This document shows positions 1 to 8,705 of a stretch of 34,237 nt of DNA, piece after piece (positions within the stretch are counted from its first letter, which is position 1; each line of letters begins with the position of its first letter). The notes beneath the pieces were generated by a model that did not search any database, was not told the origin of the DNA, and saw nothing but the letters and a program-made list of their open reading frames with translations. Source of the stretch: Gemmatimonadales bacterium (GTDB lineage Bacteria > Gemmatimonadota > Gemmatimonadetes > Gemmatimonadales > GWC2-71-9); the NCBI GenBank assembly GCA_013820855.1, contig JACDHV010000008.1, positions 1-34,237 of the forward strand, given 5' to 3'. A program made the position numbers and the translations under genes.

Positions 1-411
1 GCTCGCCAGATCCTCGCGGATGCGGACTTCGTGGGCCCGGGCCGGCAGCTCGCGCTCGAACCGGGCCGTGTCGAGGCCGATCTTTCGCGCGTGCCGCCGC
101 AGGTCGTCGTCGTCCAGCTCGGTCTGCCGCTGGTAGAGTCGGTCGTGCATCTCCCAGAAGCGGCCCTGCGCCGCCGCCGCCTCCGCCGCCTTGGCCGCGG
201 CGAGCGCGTGCGGGTGGGAGGAGCGCAAGGGAAAATGCCGGAACACGAACCGCAGGTTCCTGCCGAACGCCGATCGGGCCGACGGAATCACCCGATGGAG
301 CGCGCCGCAGTAGGGGCACTCGAAGTCGCCGTACTCCACCAGCGTGACGCGCGCGTCGGCCGGTCCGAGAGAGTGGTCGCGACCGCTCACCGGTGGCGCG
401 AGCCGGCTCAT
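1..411 (-). CDS. DsbA-family thioredoxin-fold protein, partial (C-terminus beyond window)
   Basis: Translating the minus strand from the ATG at 411 gives an open frame of 137 codons that runs off the left edge. It carries EYGDFECPYCG, the CxxC redox motif of a DsbA/Thioredoxin_4 domain, around residues 31-41. FRHFPLRSSHPHA and a FWEMHDRLY segment follow, both typical of DsbA-like proteins of this group. No signal peptide is visible before the domain, so a cytoplasmic location or a role unlike classical DsbA is possible. The start lies four bases after the otsAB stop, so the two genes are probably co-transcribed. Family assignment is firm; the substrate is unknown. Confidence 0.85.
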   Translation of the reverse strand, partial: MSRLAPPVSGRDHSLGPADARVTLVEYGDFECPYCGALHRVIPSARSAFGRNLRFVFRHFPLRSSHPHALAAAKAAEAAAAQGRFWEMHDRLYQRQTELDDDDLRRHARKIGLDTARFERELPARAHEVRIREDLAS

Positions 412-415
412 GGGG

Positions 416-2623
416 CTACGCCAGGTCGGCCCGTACGCCCGTGTCCGCCACCATCTGGAGCACTCCGCGCACCGCCGCGGTGCTCTCGAGCCGGAAACGG
501 GCGCGGGTCGCGCCCGGACCCACCCGCGCGCTGATCGCGGTAGGCGGCAGCGACGCGAAGAGGTCTTCGTCCGTCCGGTCGTCGCCGATGGCGAGAATCG
601 TCGTCCTCGCCTCCCGTTCGGCGGACATCGGGGGGACGATCCGCCCCTTGTGCACGCCGTAGGGCCGGATCTCCAGGACGCGATTGCCGGCCAGGATCTC
701 CACCGGCTGGTTGCTCAGCAGCTGATTGAGGTGGATGCGCAGCTCGTTGGCGCGGCGGGCGCCGGTCTCCAGGTCCGCCAGCCGGTAATGCCACGCGATC
801 GCGACCGCCTTCACCTCGATGAGCGTGCCCGGCGTGCGCGCGGTGATGTCCCGGAGGATCTCCAGCACCGGCTCCCGCCAGGTGCCGTGGATGTCGGCGG
901 CCGGGGTCCACTCCGCTTGGCCGGGAGGCCGGGACCAGAAGCCGTGCTCCGCATGAAGCCAGATGGGAAGGCTGCCGACCCACTGCTCGAGCGCCTCCCG
1001 GCTCCGGCCGCTGACGATATGGACCTCGGTGTCCGGGCGGGCGGCAAGAGAGCGGAGAAGCCCCACCAGCGCCGCATCGGGCCTGGCCAGCTCCGGTGTC
1101 GCGGTGAACGGCACCAGGGTCCCGTCGTAGTCCAGGAGCAGCAGCAGCTCGTCGTTCTGCTCCAGCGCGCGGGTGAGCTCCTCGCGGAGCGCACCTTCGC
1201 CCGCCGTAGGCGAGAGGACCCGGACCGATGGTCCGCTGACCCGCTCGAGCTGGTCCAGGAACGAGGTGACCCAGCTATGCACGTCGAAGGTGGCGACACG
1301 CTGGCGAAGCGGGCCGAGGCGCGCGCGCCGCTCGTCGGGCTCCATGGTGAGCGCGCGGAAGAAGATCTCCGCGGTGGCATCGGTATCGTAGGGGTTCACC
1401 GGCAGGGCCTCGGGCAGCTCCCACGAGGCTCCCGCGAACTCACTCAGCACCAGCACCCCATCCCCGTCGGGCCGGGAGGCGACGAACTCCTTCGCGACGA
1501 GGTTCATGCCGTCACGGAGGGGAGTCACCAGCATCACGTCGGCCGCGCGGTAGAGCGCCACCAGGTCGGGCGCCGAGAGGCCGCGGAAGATGTAGTGCAC
1601 CGGCACCCAGCGCGGCGTACCGAAGACGCCGTTGATCCGGCCCACTAGGCCGTCCACCAGCGATCGGAAATCCTGGTACGCCCCGACCCCGGTGCGCGAA
1701 GGGACCGCGACCTGCACCAGCCGCACCTTCTCGCGAAGCTCGGGATGGGTCTCGAGCATCCGCTCGTAGGCCAGCAGCCGGCGCGGAATGCCCTTGGTGT
1801 AGTCGAGCCGGTCGACACCGACGAGGATGCGCACACTGCCGTCGCCGCGGAGCGCCGCGGCTTCGGCCTCGACCGCGGGATCCTGCGCCAGCCCCTGGAA
1901 GGCGGCCGCGTCGATTCCCATCGGAAAGACTCCCAGCCGAACCTCCCGGCCGGGAAGCTGCACCCGGTCGATGTCCACGGTCAGACCGAGGATGTCGGTC
2001 AGCGCGGTGGCGAAATGGCGGAGATAGGTGGGGGTATGAAAGCCGACCAGGTCGGCGCCGAGCATCCCTTCGAGCAGCCGTTTTCGTGCCGGCAGCGTAC
2101 GGAACAGCTCTTCGGACGGAAAGGGGATGTGAAGGAAGAACCCGATCCGGGCCTCGGGGAGCCGGCGGCGCAGAAGGCCGGGGAGGAGCAGGAGCTGGTA
2201 GTCGTGCACCCAGACCAGATCTCCCGGCCGATACTGCTCCGCGACGGCGTCCGCGAACAGCTCGTTGACCTCGACGTACGCGTCCCAGTCTCTCGCCTGA
2301 AGCGGAACCTGGTCCAGCAGATAGTGGAACAGAGGCCAGAGCACGCCGTTGGAATAGCCCTCGTAATACCGGGTCACCTGGTCCCCGGTGAGGGGGACGG
2401 CCACCAGCCGGAGCTCAGCGAGCTTGCGGTCGAGATCGGATTGCTGTTCGGGGGTCAGCTCCTCCTCGGTGCCGGGCCACCCGATCCAGAGCCCGCCCGA
2501 CTGCTCGTGGGGGCGCGACAGCCCGGTCGCCAGCCCCCCCAGGCTCCGCCCCACCTCGACGCCACCCTCGACGGGTCGAACCGAGACCGGCAGGCGGTTG
2601 GCGACGATCAGAAGACGAGACAT
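416..2623 (-). CDS. otsAB: Bifunctional trehalose-6-phosphate synthase / trehalose-6-phosphate phosphatase
   Basis: This 735-residue fusion makes trehalose in two steps: UDP-glucose plus glucose-6-phosphate to trehalose-6-phosphate, then dephosphorylation. Residues 1 to about 465 are a GT20 synthase domain, starting [14 protein letters not shown] and containing [31 protein letters not shown] and [12 protein letters not shown]. From about residue 490 a HAD-type phosphatase begins with DYDGT (nucleophile D498, acid/base D500), then EHGFWSR and [10 protein letters not shown]. The start is the ATG at 2623; the frame stays open further upstream but there it translates a short repeat. Bacterial OtsA and OtsB are usually separate genes, while fused forms are commoner in eukaryotes and some bacteria. 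An osmotic or desiccation stress role is inferred. Confidence 0.95.
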   Translation of the reverse strand: MSRLLIVANRLPVSVRPVEGGVEVGRSLGGLATGLSRPHEQSGGLWIGWPGTEEELTPEQQSDLDRKLAELRLVAVPLTGDQVTRYYEGYSNGVLWPLFHYLLDQVPLQARDWDAYVEVNELFADAVAEQYRPGDLVWVHDYQLLLLPGLLRRRLPEARIGFFLHIPFPSEELFRTLPARKRLLEGMLGADLVGFHTPTYLRHFATALTDILGLTVDIDRVQLPGREVRLGVFPMGIDAAAFQGLAQDPAVEAEAAALRGDGSVRILVGVDRLDYTKGIPRRLLAYERMLETHPELREKVRLVQVAVPSRTGVGAYQDFRSLVDGLVGRINGVFGTPRWVPVHYIFRGLSAPDLVALYRAADVMLVTPLRDGMNLVAKEFVASRPDGDGVLVLSEFAGASWELPEALPVNPYDTDATAEIFFRALTMEPDERRARLGPLRQRVATFDVHSWVTSFLDQLERVSGPSVRVLSPTAGEGALREELTRALEQNDELLLLLDYDGTLVPFTATPELARPDAALVGLLRSLAARPDTEVHIVSGRSREALEQWVGSLPIWLHAEHGFWSRPPGQAEWTPAADIHGTWREPVLEILRDITARTPGTLIEVKAVAIAWHYRLADLETGARRANELRIHLNQLLSNQPVEILAGNRVLEIRPYGVHKGRIVPPMSAEREARTTILAIGDDRTDEDLFASLPPTAISARVGPGATRARFRLESTAAVRGVLQMVADTGVRADLA

Positions 2624-2635
2624 GAGCGAAAGGTA

Positions 2636-2668
2636 GCGGAACGGCGGGAGGGCGGAACGGCGGAACGG
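2636..2668. repeat. Three copies of GCGGAACGG upstream of otsAB
   Basis: The nonamer GCGGAACGG occurs at 2636-2644, 2652-2660 and 2660-2668, the last two overlapping by one base. It lies 13-45 bases upstream of the otsAB start, in the expected leader or promoter zone of that minus-strand gene. It may be an operator or a simple-sequence expansion; nothing in the window decides this. Confidence 0.5.
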
Positions 2669-2719
2669 GGGTAAGGGATCGAAGGAGCAGGAGGCCGGCA
2701 AGAGGGAGCTTTGGCCTGA

Positions 2720-2758
2720 CCCCCCGTCATTCCTGGCTCAGCTCGGGATGACGGGGGG
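2720..2758. terminator. Long GC-rich palindrome after the M1 peptidase gene
   Basis: CCCCCCGTCAT at 2720-2730 pairs perfectly with ATGACGGGGGG at 2748-2758, extended inwards by TCC/GGG with one wobble pair; the loop is about 11 bases. It sits 36 bases beyond the stop of the minus-strand M1 peptidase gene and before otsAB. That placement suits a transcription or mRNA 3'-end structure, but there is no U-run. The core GTCATCCCGAGC resembles widely dispersed bacterial palindromic repeats, so a repeat element is an alternative. Confidence 0.55.
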
Positions 2759-2793
2759 CCCCGGATCCTTCTACCCGCCCACCCGACGGGCTC

Positions 2794-4785
2794 CTAGCGG
2801 GGCCACATCCCGTTCCCCCGGTCGATGTCGGGGAACTCCCGGCCGGGGTCGATCTCGATCATCTTGATCGCCGGCTCGCGGGCGATGCGAACGGCCGTTC
2901 GCTTGGCACCCGAGAACCAGACGCTGACCGGAATCTCCACCCTCTGGGGCTCTCCCTCGGAGCGGGTGACGACCAGATGGACCGGCATGGGGGCCCGACC
3001 GCGATTGGCCACCACCACCTCGAGGGAGTCGCCCGCGGCCGCGACCGTGTCGATCGCCTGGTCGAGCTTCCAGGTCTCGAAGAACCAGGTGCGCCAGAAC
3101 CACGAGAGATCCCGGCCCGCCACGTCCTCGACCGTGTTGAAGAAGTCGTAAGGGGTGGGGTGCTTGTACTGCCAGCGGCGCCCGTACTCCCTGAACGCGC
3201 GCTCGAAGGTGTCCCGGCCGAGCACGCCGCGCAGCGCCACCAGGACGGTGGCGGTCTTGTAGTAGCTCGCGGTCCCGTACGCGTTGTAGTTGGGGAAGCG
3301 GTCGCCGTGGCGCATGAGCTCCACTTCGCCGCCTGCGATGGCCAGGTTGATGTACGGCTGCCGGTTGGCCGCCTCGTCGTCGTACCCCTTGAAGAAATCG
3401 GGCATGGCCTGCGACTGGGTGAACTGGGCGAACCCCTCGTCCATCCAGGCGAACCGCTTCTCGTCCGAGCCCACCTGCATCGGGTGCCACATGTGGGCGA
3501 TCTCGTGGACCACCACCTCGTACATGTTGAGGGTATCCCACTGGCCCCCGATGCAGGTCATCATCGGGTACTCCATGCCGCCGCAGGAGGTGGGCCCGTC
3601 CACCGCGGTCATGTGGGGATAGGGATAGGGCCAGAGGTACTCGGACAGGAACTCCACCGAGTGCCGCCCGTAGCGGGCCGCCTGGTCCCAGTGGCTGCTC
3701 CGCATCTTCGGCCGCCAGAACGCGTCCACCCGGGTCGTGTCGGTCGAGCCATCGCCGTCGGCATCGCCGACCACGGCATGGGTGGCGTCCCACAGATAGT
3801 CCTTCGAGGTGCCCCAGGCCACGTCCCGCACGTTTTCCGCCCGAAAGCGCCAGGTGAGCTTCCCGTCGCCCCCCCGGGCGGTGGCCTTCCCTGCACCGCG
3901 ATCGTTCTCCCCTACGACCCGGACCACTTCCCCGGCTGTCCTCGCCGAGTCGAGGCGAGCCCTGGTCTGCTCGGAGAGCACCTCAGCGGCGTTGGTCAGG
4001 GTGCCGGTGCTCGTCACCAGCCAACCCGCCGGAACGGTGAGGGCCACGTCGTAGTTGCCGTAGCCCATGTAGAACTCGGCATTGCCGTAATACTGGTCGG
4101 TCTGCCAGCCGTTCACGTCGTCGTACACCGCCATCTGGGGATACCAGTAGCTGATGTAGTAGACCTCACCGTCCTGACCGCCCCGGGGCGCCCCGTCCGG
4201 CGGAATGCGGATGCGGTAGGCGAACTCGAGGTCGGCGGTTCCCCCGGGGACCAGCGGCCTGGGAAGTCGGATCCGCATGATCGTGCCGTCCACCTCGTAG
4301 CCGGGACCCGCCCCGGCGCCCGTGCCGAGGGCAGCACCCTGGGCCGCCACTCTGGAGAGCTCGTATCCTTCGACCGCCCACGGAACGTTGGTGTTGCGGC
4401 GGCTGGACGGGGCGAAAATGTTGTGCAGCAGGTGGATGTAGACCGTCGCGAGGGTGTCGGGCGACCGGTTGTGGTAGCGGATAGCGCTGGTTCCGGTGAG
4501 CCGCTTCGAGACGGGGTTGAGCTCGGCCTCGAGCCGGTAGTCGGCCCACTGCTGCCAATACCCCGGGCCGGGGGCGCCGGACTCGACGCGGGTCCCGTTC
4601 GCCACGGCTCGATCGAACGCAACCATCGCCGGGACTTCCATCACTCGGGCTGCCGCGGTGCCGGCGCGGTCGGGGGCGGGCTGCGGTGCGGAGGAGCCCG
4701 TCCGGCCCGAGCCGCATCCCGCCAGGGCGAAGACGACAAGAAGCCCCGCCAGCCGGGTGCGTGCTGCCAATACCGTGCAATCCAT
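2794..4785 (-). CDS. M1-family metallopeptidase, lipoprotein
   Basis: A 663-residue zinc aminopeptidase of the gluzincin type. The ATG at 4785 follows GGAGAAGCTG and opens a lipoprotein signal peptide with lipobox FALAGC at about residues 22-27, so it should be anchored in an envelope membrane. The catalytic site is HEIAH (H427, E428, H431) with the third zinc ligand E450 in MDEGF, exactly 18 residues after the second histidine as in family M1. CGGMEYPM occupies the place of the GAMEN exopeptidase motif. An N-terminal beta domain precedes the catalytic domain. The frame extends about 66 codons upstream, but that part lacks a signal peptide. The gene is divergent from htrA with a 184-base gap. 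Substrate peptides are unknown. Confidence 0.92.
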   Translation of the reverse strand: MDCTVLAARTRLAGLLVVFALAGCGSGRTGSSAPQPAPDRAGTAAARVMEVPAMVAFDRAVANGTRVESGAPGPGYWQQWADYRLEAELNPVSKRLTGTSAIRYHNRSPDTLATVYIHLLHNIFAPSSRRNTNVPWAVEGYELSRVAAQGAALGTGAGAGPGYEVDGTIMRIRLPRPLVPGGTADLEFAYRIRIPPDGAPRGGQDGEVYYISYWYPQMAVYDDVNGWQTDQYYGNAEFYMGYGNYDVALTVPAGWLVTSTGTLTNAAEVLSEQTRARLDSARTAGEVVRVVGENDRGAGKATARGGDGKLTWRFRAENVRDVAWGTSKDYLWDATHAVVGDADGDGSTDTTRVDAFWRPKMRSSHWDQAARYGRHSVEFLSEYLWPYPYPHMTAVDGPTSCGGMEYPMMTCIGGQWDTLNMYEVVVHEIAHMWHPMQVGSDEKRFAWMDEGFAQFTQSQAMPDFFKGYDDEAANRQPYINLAIAGGEVELMRHGDRFPNYNAYGTASYYKTATVLVALRGVLGRDTFERAFREYGRRWQYKHPTPYDFFNTVEDVAGRDLSWFWRTWFFETWKLDQAIDTVAAAGDSLEVVVANRGRAPMPVHLVVTRSEGEPQRVEIPVSVWFSGAKRTAVRIAREPAIKMIEIDPGREFPDIDRGNGMWPR

Positions 4786-4913
4786 CAGCTTCTCCGGTCT
4801 CGGTGGTCCATTGGGCTCCGCCCGGGGGCGGATGATCGCCTGACTACGGTCCCCAGGCAAGGCTCGTTTCGGTCGGTGCGAAGGGAAACGTCGGCGCGCG
4901 ACGGCCGGGGCTG

Positions 4914-4955
4914 CTGGTGCATCTTGAGCTACACCAGGGCGGGATTCGCCCCGCC
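4914..4955 (+). promoter_or_regulatory. Two contiguous hairpins in the htrA leader
   Basis: CTGGTG at 4914-4919 pairs with CACCAG at 4932-4937, and directly after it GGCGGG at 4938-4943 pairs with CCCGCC at 4950-4955. The second hairpin ends 14 bases before the first possible htrA start. Either an operator dyad or a structured 5' leader controlling translation would fit. No -35/-10 pair was recognised with confidence. Confidence 0.45.
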
Positions 4956-4969
4956 TCGGGTTCCCCACG

Positions 4970-6550
4970 ATGGAGATGCTCAAGATGCCTCAAGGTTCGC
5001 TGCGCCGGTTTCCTCTCGGCGGCGTCATCCTGGCTTTTCTCGCAGGTCTGCTGCTCGCCGGCCTGCTCAACCTGCCGGGGTTCTCCGCGGCACAGCAGCA
5101 GGACACCCGGTACGCTGCCGGAGGGACACCGCCACCGGCCGCGGCCATCGGCAGCCTTCAGGGCCTGAGCGAGGCTTTCGCCTCGGTGGCCGAGACCGTG
5201 AAGCCCAGCGTGGTCTTCATCAAGTCCGGCAAACGCAGTGACCAGGACCAGCGAAACATGCCGCGGCCGCAGCTCCCCCCGGGATTCGAGGAGTTCATGC
5301 CCCGGTTGCCGCAGATGCAGCCGCCCGAGTTCCAGGAGGCGGCCGGTTCCGGCTTCATCGTCTCGCGGGACGGCTACATCCTGACCAACGACCACGTCGT
5401 GAACGGCTCGGACGTCGTCACCGTCCGGCTGCTCGACCGGCGCGAGTTCAAGGCCAAGGTGATCGGCACCGATCCGGGAACCGACCTCGCGGTCATCAAG
5501 ATCGACGCGACCGGCCTCAGCCCCGCCCCGCTGGGCGACAGCGACGCCGCCCGGGTGGGCGAATGGGTCCTCGCGGTGGGAAACCCGCTGGGGGAGAACC
5601 TGACCTTCACCGTCACGTCGGGCATCATCAGCGCTAAGGGGCGGACCCTCGCCCTGCCGAACGTCAGCGACCGCAGCATCCAGGATTTCATCCAGACCGA
5701 CGCCGCGATCAATCCCGGCAACTCGGGCGGTCCGCTGGTGAGCACCGGCGGCCGGGTGCTGGGCGTCAACTCGGCCATCGCCAGCCGCACCGGTTTCTAC
5801 TCGGGATACGGCTTCGCCATCCCCATCAACCTGGCGCGCCAGGTGATGGACCAGATCATCGCTCACGGCGAGGTCCGCCGCTCGGTGCTCGGCATCGCCG
5901 TGCGCAACGCGTCGGCCAACGACGCGGCCTATGTCGGTTTGCCCGACATCCGCGGCGTGCTCGTCGAGGACTTCGGCACGGAGAGCTCCGCGGCGAAGCA
6001 GGCGGGGCTCGAGCCGGGCGACATCATCATCACGGTGGACGGGAAGCCGGTCGAGTACGTGGGACAGCTCCAGCAGCGGATCGCCTTCCGCAAGCCGGGC
6101 GAGACGGTCAAGGTCGAGGTCGCCCGGAAAGGCGGCGTCCGCAAGACCTACAACGTGAGGCTCCAGGCGTTGCCCGGCGCCACAGCGGTGGCCGGCCGGA
6201 GCGGCGGGACCGGGGGCAAGGCGGATGAGGCGGGCGCCGCGGTCGGCCGGTTGGGCGTGACGGTCGCACCCGTGACCCGGGACGACGTAGCGCGCTACGA
6301 GTTGACCGAGGAGCAGCGCGGTCTCCTGGTCACCGGCGTCACCGCCGGTGGCCCGTCCTGGGGCGAGCTGGTGGATGCGGGCCGCGGAGGTCCGGACATC
6401 ATCCTCGAGGTGGAGGGCAAGCCGGTGAAGGCCGTCGGCCAGTTGGCCGAGGCGGTGAAGGGGATGAAGCCGGGTGAGATCGTGAGCCTGAGGGTCTACA
6501 ACGCCCAGGCGAAGAACCGGCGGGTGGAGCGGATTAGACTCGGAGAGTAG
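4970..6550 (+). CDS. HtrA/DegP-family periplasmic serine protease with two PDZ domains
   Basis: A 526-residue envelope quality-control protease. An N-terminal hydrophobic stretch at about residues 15-40 acts as signal peptide or anchor. The trypsin-like domain carries the triad H142 (TNDHVV), D172 (GTDLAVIKID) and S252 in GNSGGPL. A first PDZ domain covers about residues 310-395 and a second about 430-525, separated by a Gly/Ala-rich linker. The family degrades or refolds misfolded periplasmic proteins. The ATG at 4985 is an alternative start that is better supported: GGAG at 4972-4975 lies nine bases before it and the signal peptide stays intact. The gene stands alone, with the convergent Vgb-like gene ending seven bases downstream. 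Family call is certain; DegP versus DegQ role is not. Confidence 0.95.
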   Translation: MEMLKMPQGSLRRFPLGGVILAFLAGLLLAGLLNLPGFSAAQQQDTRYAAGGTPPPAAAIGSLQGLSEAFASVAETVKPSVVFIKSGKRSDQDQRNMPRPQLPPGFEEFMPRLPQMQPPEFQEAAGSGFIVSRDGYILTNDHVVNGSDVVTVRLLDRREFKAKVIGTDPGTDLAVIKIDATGLSPAPLGDSDAARVGEWVLAVGNPLGENLTFTVTSGIISAKGRTLALPNVSDRSIQDFIQTDAAINPGNSGGPLVSTGGRVLGVNSAIASRTGFYSGYGFAIPINLARQVMDQIIAHGEVRRSVLGIAVRNASANDAAYVGLPDIRGVLVEDFGTESSAAKQAGLEPGDIIITVDGKPVEYVGQLQQRIAFRKPGETVKVEVARKGGVRKTYNVRLQALPGATAVAGRSGGTGGKADEAGAAVGRLGVTVAPVTRDDVARYELTEEQRGLLVTGVTAGGPSWGELVDAGRGGPDIILEVEGKPVKAVGQLAEAVKGMKPGEIVSLRVYNAQAKNRRVERIRLGE

Positions 6551-6556
6551 GCCCGA

Positions 6557-7902
6557 TCAGCGCACCATCACCCGCGCGACGCGCGACGCGATCCCGGGCG
6601 ACGCGCTGTACGCAAGCCAGACCGCGCCGGCCCGCGGATCCACCGCCAGATGGCGCACCAGCGCCCCTCTGGTCGGCAGCGGAAAGGCATCGAACCGTCG
6701 CGAGCCGGGGTCGTACCGCAGCAGAGCGTCCGCCGCGGCGGTGCCCACCCAGAGGGCGCCGTCGCGCGGATCGGACCGCACCACGTACGGCAGCGCATCC
6801 CTGATCGGCAGCGGAATCTCGGTGAACTCCCCCGTCGCCGGATCGAGCCGCACCAGCAGGTTCCCCGAGTAAGCCGGGATCCAGACGATCCCCCTGGTGT
6901 CCACATCGAATCGCCGCGGCCCGCTATGGGCCGTCGGCATGGTGAAGGTCTGGAATTCTTGAGTCGCCGGGGTGAACGCGATCAGGCGGTTGCCCTGCAG
7001 CTCGCCCAGCCAGATGCGTCCGTCGGGCCCGGAGCGGATCTCGTAGGGAATCGGCCCGCCCGGCCGCCTGGCCAGGGTCGGGTGTGCGGCACCGGAAAGG
7101 TCCGCACCATGTCGCGGGTGGGATCCACGAACCCGATGAGCTCGGGGTCCCTGGTGAAGTGGCCGTTGAACCAGACCTTGCCGTCCGGCGCCGGAGCCAG
7201 GCTGTGCGGGTACATGCCGACATCCCAGCTCCGCCACTGGGTGTCGGCGACCATGGCGGCGAGCCGCTGGGGCTGTCCCAGTACTACCCATGTGCGCCCC
7301 GACCCATCGCGATCGATGGCACGCGGATTGGCGCTCTCCACCACCGGAATCGGGAGCTCGGTCAGCGCGCCACTCTCCGGATCCAACCGGTAGAGCCGGT
7401 GGGTGAACATTCCGGTGATCACCACCGCCCCGCCCGGCTCGACCACGAGATCGTGCGGGAGGTCGTGGGGCACCGGCATCAGGTACTCGCGCACGTCCGC
7501 CCGCTTCGAGCCGGCGACCGGGAGGTCGGGGACATCGCCCGGGGCGAGGTGCTTCGCCAGCCACGTCGCGGTGGCCGCGGCATCGCGGTCGGCGCCGATG
7601 ACGGGGAAACTCGTGGTGGCGCCGGCGTAGCCCAGCATTCGAATCACCGCCTCGGCCCACTGCGCCTCGGATCGCGGGGTGCCCCCAGGGCGGGCGATCT
7701 TCTCGTCGAACTGATGGCAACCGGTACAGTCGAGGATGAACTTCCGCTTGGCCTCGCCATCGGGGAGCCGCGCGAGCCAGGCGCTGGATCGGGCCGTCCC
7801 CATGGGAGCCGGACGGTGGGCCGGTGGGACCCATGCCCCCGCGAGGATCGCGGCCCCCGATCCGAGCGCGACGATCGCGCCGGCGAGTGGCGTCACCTTC
7901 AT
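6557..7902 (-). pseudogene. Haem-c plus virginiamycin B lyase-like beta-propeller protein, frameshifted
   Basis: From the ATG at 7902 the product has a signal peptide, then a haem-c motif CTGCH around residue 45 followed by a short cytochrome-like helical region. After it come beta-propeller repeats of the type in streptogramin (virginiamycin B) lyase, such as PHDLVVEPGGAVVITG and IPYEIRSGPDGRIWLGELQ. The frame is lost at about 7080-7082. One extra C on the minus strand would restore VPHTPTLARRPGGPIPYEIR and link two long conserved halves, giving roughly 448 residues. All propeller blades remain recognisable, so this is either recent inactivation or an assembly error. The start overlaps the NTF2-like stop (ATGA), so the two are co-transcribed. 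Lyase activity should not be assumed; such proteins are often periplasmic cytochromes of unknown role. Confidence 0.8.
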
Positions 7903-8246
7903 CCCCCGGCTCCGGGCCTCCGCTCCCACAGCACGTTGACGATCACCCACCGGCCGTCCACCTTAGCCATCTGCATGTAGTCGATCCAGTCGGCCATCAC
8001 GGTCTTGACGCTGGCCGCGCCGCCGAATACGTCGAGAATCGTCACGTCCTTCTGCCGCCGGTCCCGGGGGGTCTCTCTGCCCCAGCCGTGGATCGTGCCG
8101 TTCACCAGCGCCGAGGCTCCCATGCTCTGGAACACGCTGCGCTTCGTGGCGGTGTCGCTCACGACGATGCGCTTTACCAGCTCGGGATGGAGCGCGCGGC
8201 GCATCCGCTCCGGGTCTCCGTCGTACCAGCCTTCGACATAGTCCAT
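7899..8246 (-). CDS. NTF2-like / lumazine-binding-like protein
   Basis: A 115-residue protein starting MDYVEGWYDGDPERM and ending with VNVLWERRPGAGG. The motif YVEGWYDGDPERMRRALHPELVKR and the VDGRWVIVNVLW strand are typical of the putative lumazine-binding/SnoaL-like NTF2 fold, often found in small soluble or periplasmic proteins of unknown ligand. The frame continues upstream to an ATG at 8351 behind a good AGGGAAAGG sequence. I prefer 8246 because the family normally begins there and a CRP-like palindrome would otherwise lie inside the gene. It shares four bases with the Vgb-like gene and is likely the first gene of that pair. Confidence 0.75.
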   Translation of the reverse strand: MDYVEGWYDGDPERMRRALHPELVKRIVVSDTATKRSVFQSMGASALVNGTIHGWGRETPRDRRQKDVTILDVFGGAASVKTVMADWIDYMQMAKVDGRWVIVNVLWERRPGAGG

Positions 8247-8299
8247 GGCGGTGGTACGGATCGACCGGCACGGGTCGTCGCTCTGTTTCGGCGCAATAC

Positions 8300-8315
8300 A
8301 GTGAGCGGCGTCACA
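8300..8315. promoter_or_regulatory. CRP/FNR-family-like palindrome, site 1
   Basis: AGTGAGCGGCGTCACA has the half-site layout GTGA-N6-TCAC, one base away from the CRP consensus TGTGA-N6-TCACA. It lies 54-69 bases upstream of the NTF2-like start at 8246, a usual position for an activator site. Two other copies of the layout occur at 15188 and 25853. Confidence 0.5.
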
Positions 8316-8441
8316 GAAATCCCGTGTCTTTCGGGCGTAGGGTGGGCCCATGGCACCTTTCCCTGCCCTCCTGGTCGTCGCTTCGGAGCGCTTGCCGTCG
8401 CCTGCGGCGGAGATGGAGGCGCGGAGGGTGCCGGTCGTCCC

Positions 8442-8597
8442 GAGGGCAATCTGACCGCCGAGGAGACGCGGCTGATCGCCGCCTATGTCTGGGCAATCAG
8501 TCAGACCCGCGGCGAGCCCTGGCCCGGCGGGCATACCAGTCACGGCGGCGAAGCGGCGCAGGGGCCGTCCTCCCGCCCGGATCAGCCGGGCTCCTGA
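8442..8597 (+). pseudogene. Possible C-terminal remnant of a cytochrome c
   Basis: In this frame the stretch EGNLTAEETRLIAAYVWAIS is followed by QTRGEPWPGGHTSHGG and a TGA at 8595-8597. The NLTAEExRxxAAYVWAIS helix is characteristic of the C-terminal helix of small c-type cytochromes and cytochrome subunits of oxidases. No CxxCH motif or start codon precedes it, so any such gene has lost its N-terminal part. It lies just upstream of the formate dehydrogenase operon on the same strand. The length is short and a chance match is possible. Confidence 0.4.
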
Positions 8598-8647
8598 TCT
8601 AGCGCCGCGGGTTCCTTGCGCACAGTTTAGGCTGGACGCTGCCACTC

Positions 8648-8670
8648 GCCCCCTCGATGAACCGAGGGGC
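8648..8670 (+). promoter_or_regulatory. Hairpin upstream of fdhA
   Basis: GCCCC at 8648-8652 plus TCG at 8654-8656 pair with CGA at 8663-8665 plus GGGGC at 8666-8670, with one bulged C and a loop of about six bases. It ends 35 bases before the fdhA ATG. No U-run follows, so a structured leader is more likely than a terminator. Confidence 0.35.
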
Positions 8671-8705
8671 CTCTGCCACCACATCAGACGGTGATCCACT
8701 CCCCA

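Noticed and set aside
344-1648. A 434-codon plus-strand frame opposite otsAB
   Set aside because: Antisense shadow without domain features; the minus strand holds all GT20 and HAD motifs.
2977-5241. A 754-codon plus-strand frame opposite the M1 peptidase gene
   Set aside because: It runs through the peptidase gene and the divergent promoter into htrA, has no recognisable motif, and reflects third-position GC bias.
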